A stretch of 64,000 nt of DNA from Eudorina sp. 2006-703-Eu-15 (taxonomy: Eukaryota > Chlorophyta > Chlorophyceae > Chlamydomonadales > Volvocaceae). Position numbers and translations under genes: made by a program. Location of the stretch: assembly GCA_003117195.1 (NCBI GenBank), contig BDSI01000030.1, positions 2,501-66,500 on the forward strand, written 5' to 3'. The notes under the pieces are model-generated. The model was not told the origin of the DNA. It saw only the letters and a list, made by a program, of their open reading frames with translations, and did not search any database. Position 1 is the first letter of the stretch. The number at the start of each line of letters is the position of its first letter. This document shows positions 59,542 through 64,000 of the stretch, in pieces.

Positions 59542-62500
59542 CTGAAGGACATGATGGTTCGGAACATCTCCTTCAGTTCGTCCTCGTGTTCGTGACCCTT
59601 GGGGACCCCCACGAACTGCCCGCCGACGCCGACGCCGGCTCCCACTCCGACGCCGTATACGTAACGGTCGCCCGCGACCGCTCCGCTTGAGTACTGCCAC
59701 TCCGCAGCGGTCGCGGACGACGACCCGTCGGTCACCGCCGCCGCATCACGGCGCTGACGCCGCGCTTCGTCGAACTCCTCGTCGTACTCCGTGTCGTATA
59801 AGCTACCCGGGTCGCGACTGAGCTGACCGGCACCGTGCGTGTCGTCGTACGACTTTGCGGCGACGGCGGTGGGCGCATTCTCCTCGTCGTCGCTGTCGTC
59901 GTGATCCTCGTCGACGGAGCCGAAGTTGTACGGCAACGGCGCACGCGACGGCTGAACATTCACCACGAGCCCGCTCGACTGCACCGCGGCAGCGACCCGT
60001 GGGACGCCCGGCGGTGTGGAGGATTGCGGCGGCGGCGGCAACCAGCTCGGCGCGGCGCCCGACGTCGACGCGTCGACGGTGACCGCCTCAGCCGACGGCG
60101 GGGACGCTGAGGATGCTGACGGTACGGCACCAACTGAAGCAACCGGCGAAGCAATGGCCAACGGCTCCGCGGCGGTATCGTTCCGCGGCACCGTCGCCGC
60201 CAGCTCCGCCAATGAAACGTCAATGCCGCCGCTGTCGTCTTCCGTCGCTGCAAGATCCGCAAGAGTGACCGAATCCAGTTCCTGAACCGCCGGCGCCGTT
60301 GATAACTGCGTCGCCGCCGCTACAACGCTGGAACCCGACGCCGGAATATCCCCAACTGCGGCACCCTCACCTTCGGCCGCTGGCGCCGCCGCCGGCGTCG
60401 GCTGCTGCGGAACTACGATGGCGGCCGCGGCGGCGGCGGCCGCCGCCGCCGCCTTGGCCTGCGCCTCCATTCGCCGCAGATGCTGCATCGCGGCCGCCTC
60501 CACCCCCGCCAGCAGCTGCGCGCTCAACTCCGCCTCCTCGGCGTCGCCGTCCGACACCAGTACGGCATTCGGATCCATCGCCGGCGTCACTACCACAGAG
60601 AAGGACAAGCCGTCCGGGGGGCTGTCATCAGTGTCGCCTCCGCCGACCGGCAACGTAGATGACCCACGGGTCGGTCGTGCGGAGTTTGAAACAGCAGCCG
60701 CCTGTTGCTGCTGCCGTTGCTGTGGGGACGAGAATGAGGCCCCCGGCGCCGCGCCCGGGGGATACAGGCCCGCGACCTGGCTTTGGGCGGTCCGCAGCAT
60801 CTCCTCTGCAACACCGAAGTCCAGACCTGTACGACAACGGATGTACGGCAGCAAGGTCAACGGTCGCGGTGTCGTGAAGCGGTCAAAACCGCGGGACGCG
60901 GAACCGCCCGCAGATCGGGAGCGCGAGAAAAGGCCGACTTCCAGGCCGCAAACCCACAGCACGCCAGCCATCCTTCCTCATCGCGCCGTCAGTGTCGTAC
61001 ACCGTACACCGTGCCTCGCGATCGTTGACTCACGGGCCGCCAAGAAAAGGACTTCATGTGACGCCGCACCGTTGGACTCGGGTCACAAATCCGACGCCGC
61101 ACAGCCAGAGGCGCCATGACGAACACGCGCACACATATACGCCCCCCCACACACACAAGTCATGGCCCGTATACCTGAAACGGGTCTGGGTCGGGCTTAC
61201 CCTCACCCAAACGCACACCCCCACGCTCGTTTCCGGGTGTGGGCTTGCTTTTCTTTCCCACACGCCCCATCGCCGCCGTCCCACGCACCAAGCATCGCCG
61301 CGACCTCCTCGCAGCGCTCCTCGAAGGAGGTGAGGGGCACGAACGAGGTGGTGACACGGCCCTGAGCCGCCGCACCCTGAGCAGCCGCCCCGGCGGCGCT
61401 GGACACCAGGGGAGCCTGCTGCCCCTGCTGCTGCTGGATGTCCTTCTGGACCTTGATGTGGTGAGCGGCGTAGCAGGCCACCTTGGGGCGCAGCAGGTAC
61501 GAGTGCAGGGCGCAGGGCTAGGTAACGGTGCGGGTGCAGCGGAGCCACAGATATATAACATATACAATATATGCTATATAATACAATGCAGGTGTGTATA
61601 CATCGCCAAGGGAAGACACAGAGGGAGCGACTCGACTTGACCTTACCTCACCTGACCTGGGGTTTGACCTGACGCAACCCGGCCCGATCCGACCCGCATC
61701 TCCGCCTGTCACCGCAACGCCCGGCAGCCCTTGCCGCTATGCCCCCCAGCCCCGCCTCGACACACGGCACCACATGGCTTCGCGGGCGCCTCTTTTGTCC
61801 CCAGAAGACCTCGAGCTCCCCCTGGAGGCGGCCGCCATCAATCTACCCATGCTTTCAGTAAGCTGGGGATGGGTCACGAAGGATAGGCCCTCTGGGAAAG
61901 CGTGCATGGGCGGAGGCGCCCGGGAACCCCAACCTCCCGCGCAGAGGCGCGGCACTTTTGCCTGGCTGGATGTGTCTGGCTGGATGTGTCTGGCTGGATG
62001 TGTCGCATCGCATCACACAGGTATGTAGGGCGTTGAGGGCCCGACCCCGCCCCGGCCCCACCTGCGGCAGATGCGTCACGCAAATGATCTGGCTGTTCGA
62101 CCCGTGGGTCGGTGCGGCCATGCGCGCCAGGATGGACCCCACCGCGGAGCCCAGCCGCGCGCCGATGCCGGAGTCCAGCTCGTCCAGGATCATGATCGGC
62201 AGGCCGCCGCCGCCTGTCGCACAGGTACACAGTACGATCCGCACCACCCGCATCAGTTGTCCATATTTCTTTGGAACCACCCCAGCGACACAAAAGTGGC
62301 AAAACGGAGCGGCTGCGCAAGTACACCCACCCACCGGCCATGGACCCATGGGCCGGCAGCACCGGCTCGGGCTCCTTGCCGGCCACGGAAGAGGAGGCGG
62401 CGGCGGCGGAGGCGGAGGCCGTGGCGGAGGCGGCTGCGGCCGCCACCGCCTGGGCCGGGGCCGCCTTCAGCGCGAGCATCACGCGCGCGGACTCGCCGCC

Positions 62501-63709
62501 GGAGGCCACCGCCGCCAGCGGACGCAGCGGCTCAGCGGGGCCCGCGGCCAGCAGGAACTCCACCTGGCCCCGCCGGGAAGGTGGGCGGGGGGAAAGCAGG
62601 GGAAACCGAGATGAGAACCGAAATGAGAAAAGACGGGGATTAAACCCAGAATCAAGGGCCCCCAAGAGAACCAAAACGAAGCCCAGAACGACGCCGGATA
62701 AGGGCGAGGACGAGAGTTTGGTTGAACCGGGCTGTGGGATACAGAACAGGTTGGGCAATGGACCTGGGACTAATCACACATCCGGTCCACTGCTACGCCC
62801 ATTGCGTATCACGCACGCCTGCCTGCATACCACACACCTGGTCCAGGCCGCGGGCGCCCATCAAGTACGTCCTGCCCCCGAGCTCCGAAACCCCCGCCTC
62901 CTCCGCCTCCTCCTCGCTGACGTACAGCCCCTCCGGCTCCGCCGCGCTGCTCGCCAGCCGTTCCTCCGCCCAGCCTATTCGGACATCGAAGCGGCTGCCG
63001 CCCATGGCCAGCTCCCGGAGGCACGACTCGACGGCGGAGCGCAGCGCGGCGGCGGCAGCCCGGCGGCGGCTGGAGAGCTGCAGTGCGGTGGCGCGGAGCT
63101 CGGCCACCAGGCCCTCCAGCTGGGCTTCCCACTCCTCCCGCTGGCCTGTGTACGGAAGGTGTACGGAGGATGTACAGGAGATGTGCAGAGAGTGTACGAC
63201 TGTACGTGGATCAGCGACGTGCTGGACGCAGCATATGGCTTGTTTGTGTGTGCGGACTGCTTGCCCCTGTGCACAACGATGCTTAATTTCACATGCCTTC
63301 GCTGCCGCCTCCTTCCACGACAACTGATCAAAGTGCAACACTGGCCGTGTGTCCGCACACGCTCCTGCGGGTGCTTGTCGGTGTCCGCACATCGAGCGCC
63401 GTTTCCCCCTTCACATCCCCTCTGAGCTCCGCCCACCCAATCGCCCCCGCACGCGCGCGCACGCTCGCCTTCCATTTCGTAGTACGACGCCAGCTTGGAC
63501 GAGCACTCCTCCGCAACCTCCAACAGCTGCTCGGTGCTGATGATCCGGGACCCGCCGCCGCGACTCCCGCCGCGGACGCCGCCGCCGCCACCCGCTCCGA
63601 AACCCGCGGCTGACGCCTGCTTCATCAGCCTCTCGATGCGCGCGAGCCGCTCCGTGGTGGCGTCGTGATCGGCCTGACTGAACTGGTAGCGCCGGGCGTA
63701 GGCGCGGAC
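59542..63709 (-). CDS. recN: RecN-like SMC-family ATPase, six 3' exons; 5' part outside window
   Basis: RecN is an SMC-like ATPase that acts at DNA double-strand breaks, best known from bacteria. Minus-strand exons: 63709-63463, 63145-62838, 62563-62335, 62213-62062, 61481-61289 and 60826-59542. All junctions agree in phase. The first two carry coiled-coil sense (YARRYQFSQADHDATTERLA; ALQLSSRRRAAAAALRSAVE; LRELAMGGSRFDVRI). Next come the ABC signature VASGGESARVMLALK, the Walker B segment MILDELDSGIGARLGSAVGS and the switch His in ICVTHLPQ. Then VACYAAHHIKVQKD and FEERCEEVAAMLG lead into GLDFGVAEEMLRTAQS, the normal RecN C-terminal order. Walker A must lie in the missing 5' part. Two features are odd: low-complexity Ala inserts after the signature, and a last exon of about 428 codons. 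Plastid or mitochondrial targeting is inferred only. Confidence 0.9.
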
Positions 63710-64000
63710 CTGCTCGGGGCCGGCAGGCGCAAAGTCACACACACGTACACGTCGCCTACATCGCCTGTTACGCTGGACTTCGCTTCTCGCGGCTCAGTTC
63801 TCCTAAACACACGTAGACGTCTTGATGTCACTCCAGGGCATTCGGGGGCATTTCCCGGGCTGCGGCATGCTCCTTGCATATCGTTCGGGGTTTCTTCTCA
63901 CATCCCCGTCGGGGGCGAGGTTAGGAACAGCGCAGGCCCATGGGCCGCACGGTCAGCATAAGCCCCCATTGGACATTCTCAGAACCTCGCGCAATGGGAG
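63710..64000 (-). other. Intron or upstream part of the RecN-like gene
   Basis: No exon could be fixed between 63710 and the window end. The N-terminal half of RecN, with Walker A, is expected further along. Confidence 0.4.

Overview
This is eukaryotic nuclear DNA, most likely from a volvocine green alga (a Chlamydomonas or Volvox relative). The evidence is GC-rich genes with many short exons and GT...AG introns, long Ala/Gly/Ser/Pro tracts inside proteins, TGTAA-type 3' ends, an intact eukaryotic tRNA-Gly(GCC), algal-type LINEs and many simple repeats. There are no bacterial operons. The species assignment is inference.

Layout. (1) 1-9207: an L1-like non-LTR retrotransposon (coiled-coil N-terminus, APE endonuclease, reverse transcriptase, Cys/His C-terminus). 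It contains a 2.05-kb direct duplication and ends in long (CA)n arrays, with a second 3' fragment nested between arrays. (2) 9.2-30 kb: an AT-richer, repeat-rich island. It holds two tail-to-tail paralogous genes, 9914-14180 (+) and 26182-19402 (-). Each has an N-terminal hydrophobic anchor exon followed by separate exons that encode a four-cysteine module with phase-1 boundaries on both sides. Between and inside them lie a second LINE 3' end, tRNA-derived SINEs, nested dispersed repeats, a GGGGT array, a TATAT array, a CCTATA array and a block built on the word CTATAG. (3) 30.7-38 kb (-): a multi-exon CAP10/GT90-like glycosyltransferase gene, with a tRNA-Gly on the opposite strand at its 5' side. 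(4) 40-41 kb (-): the 3' end of an unidentified gene. (5) 41-45.4 kb: mostly unassigned GC-rich DNA with minisatellites. (6) 45.5-54.3 kb (-): a nine-exon receptor-like protein kinase of about 1,902 residues with a signal peptide, ectodomain, transmembrane helix and a kinase domain split by very large low-complexity insertions. (7) 54.3-59.2 kb: sparse candidate exons. (8) 59.5 kb to the window end (-): a RecN-like SMC-family ATPase gene with an unusual long C-terminal exon; its 5' end lies outside the window.

The genes do not form a pathway. The most unusual biology is the four-cysteine module family and its one-exon-per-module organisation, which I cannot match to a named domain. Splice sites were called by eye from GT/AG, reading phase and conserved protein sense. 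For the kinase, GT90 and RecN genes the phases agree across every called junction.
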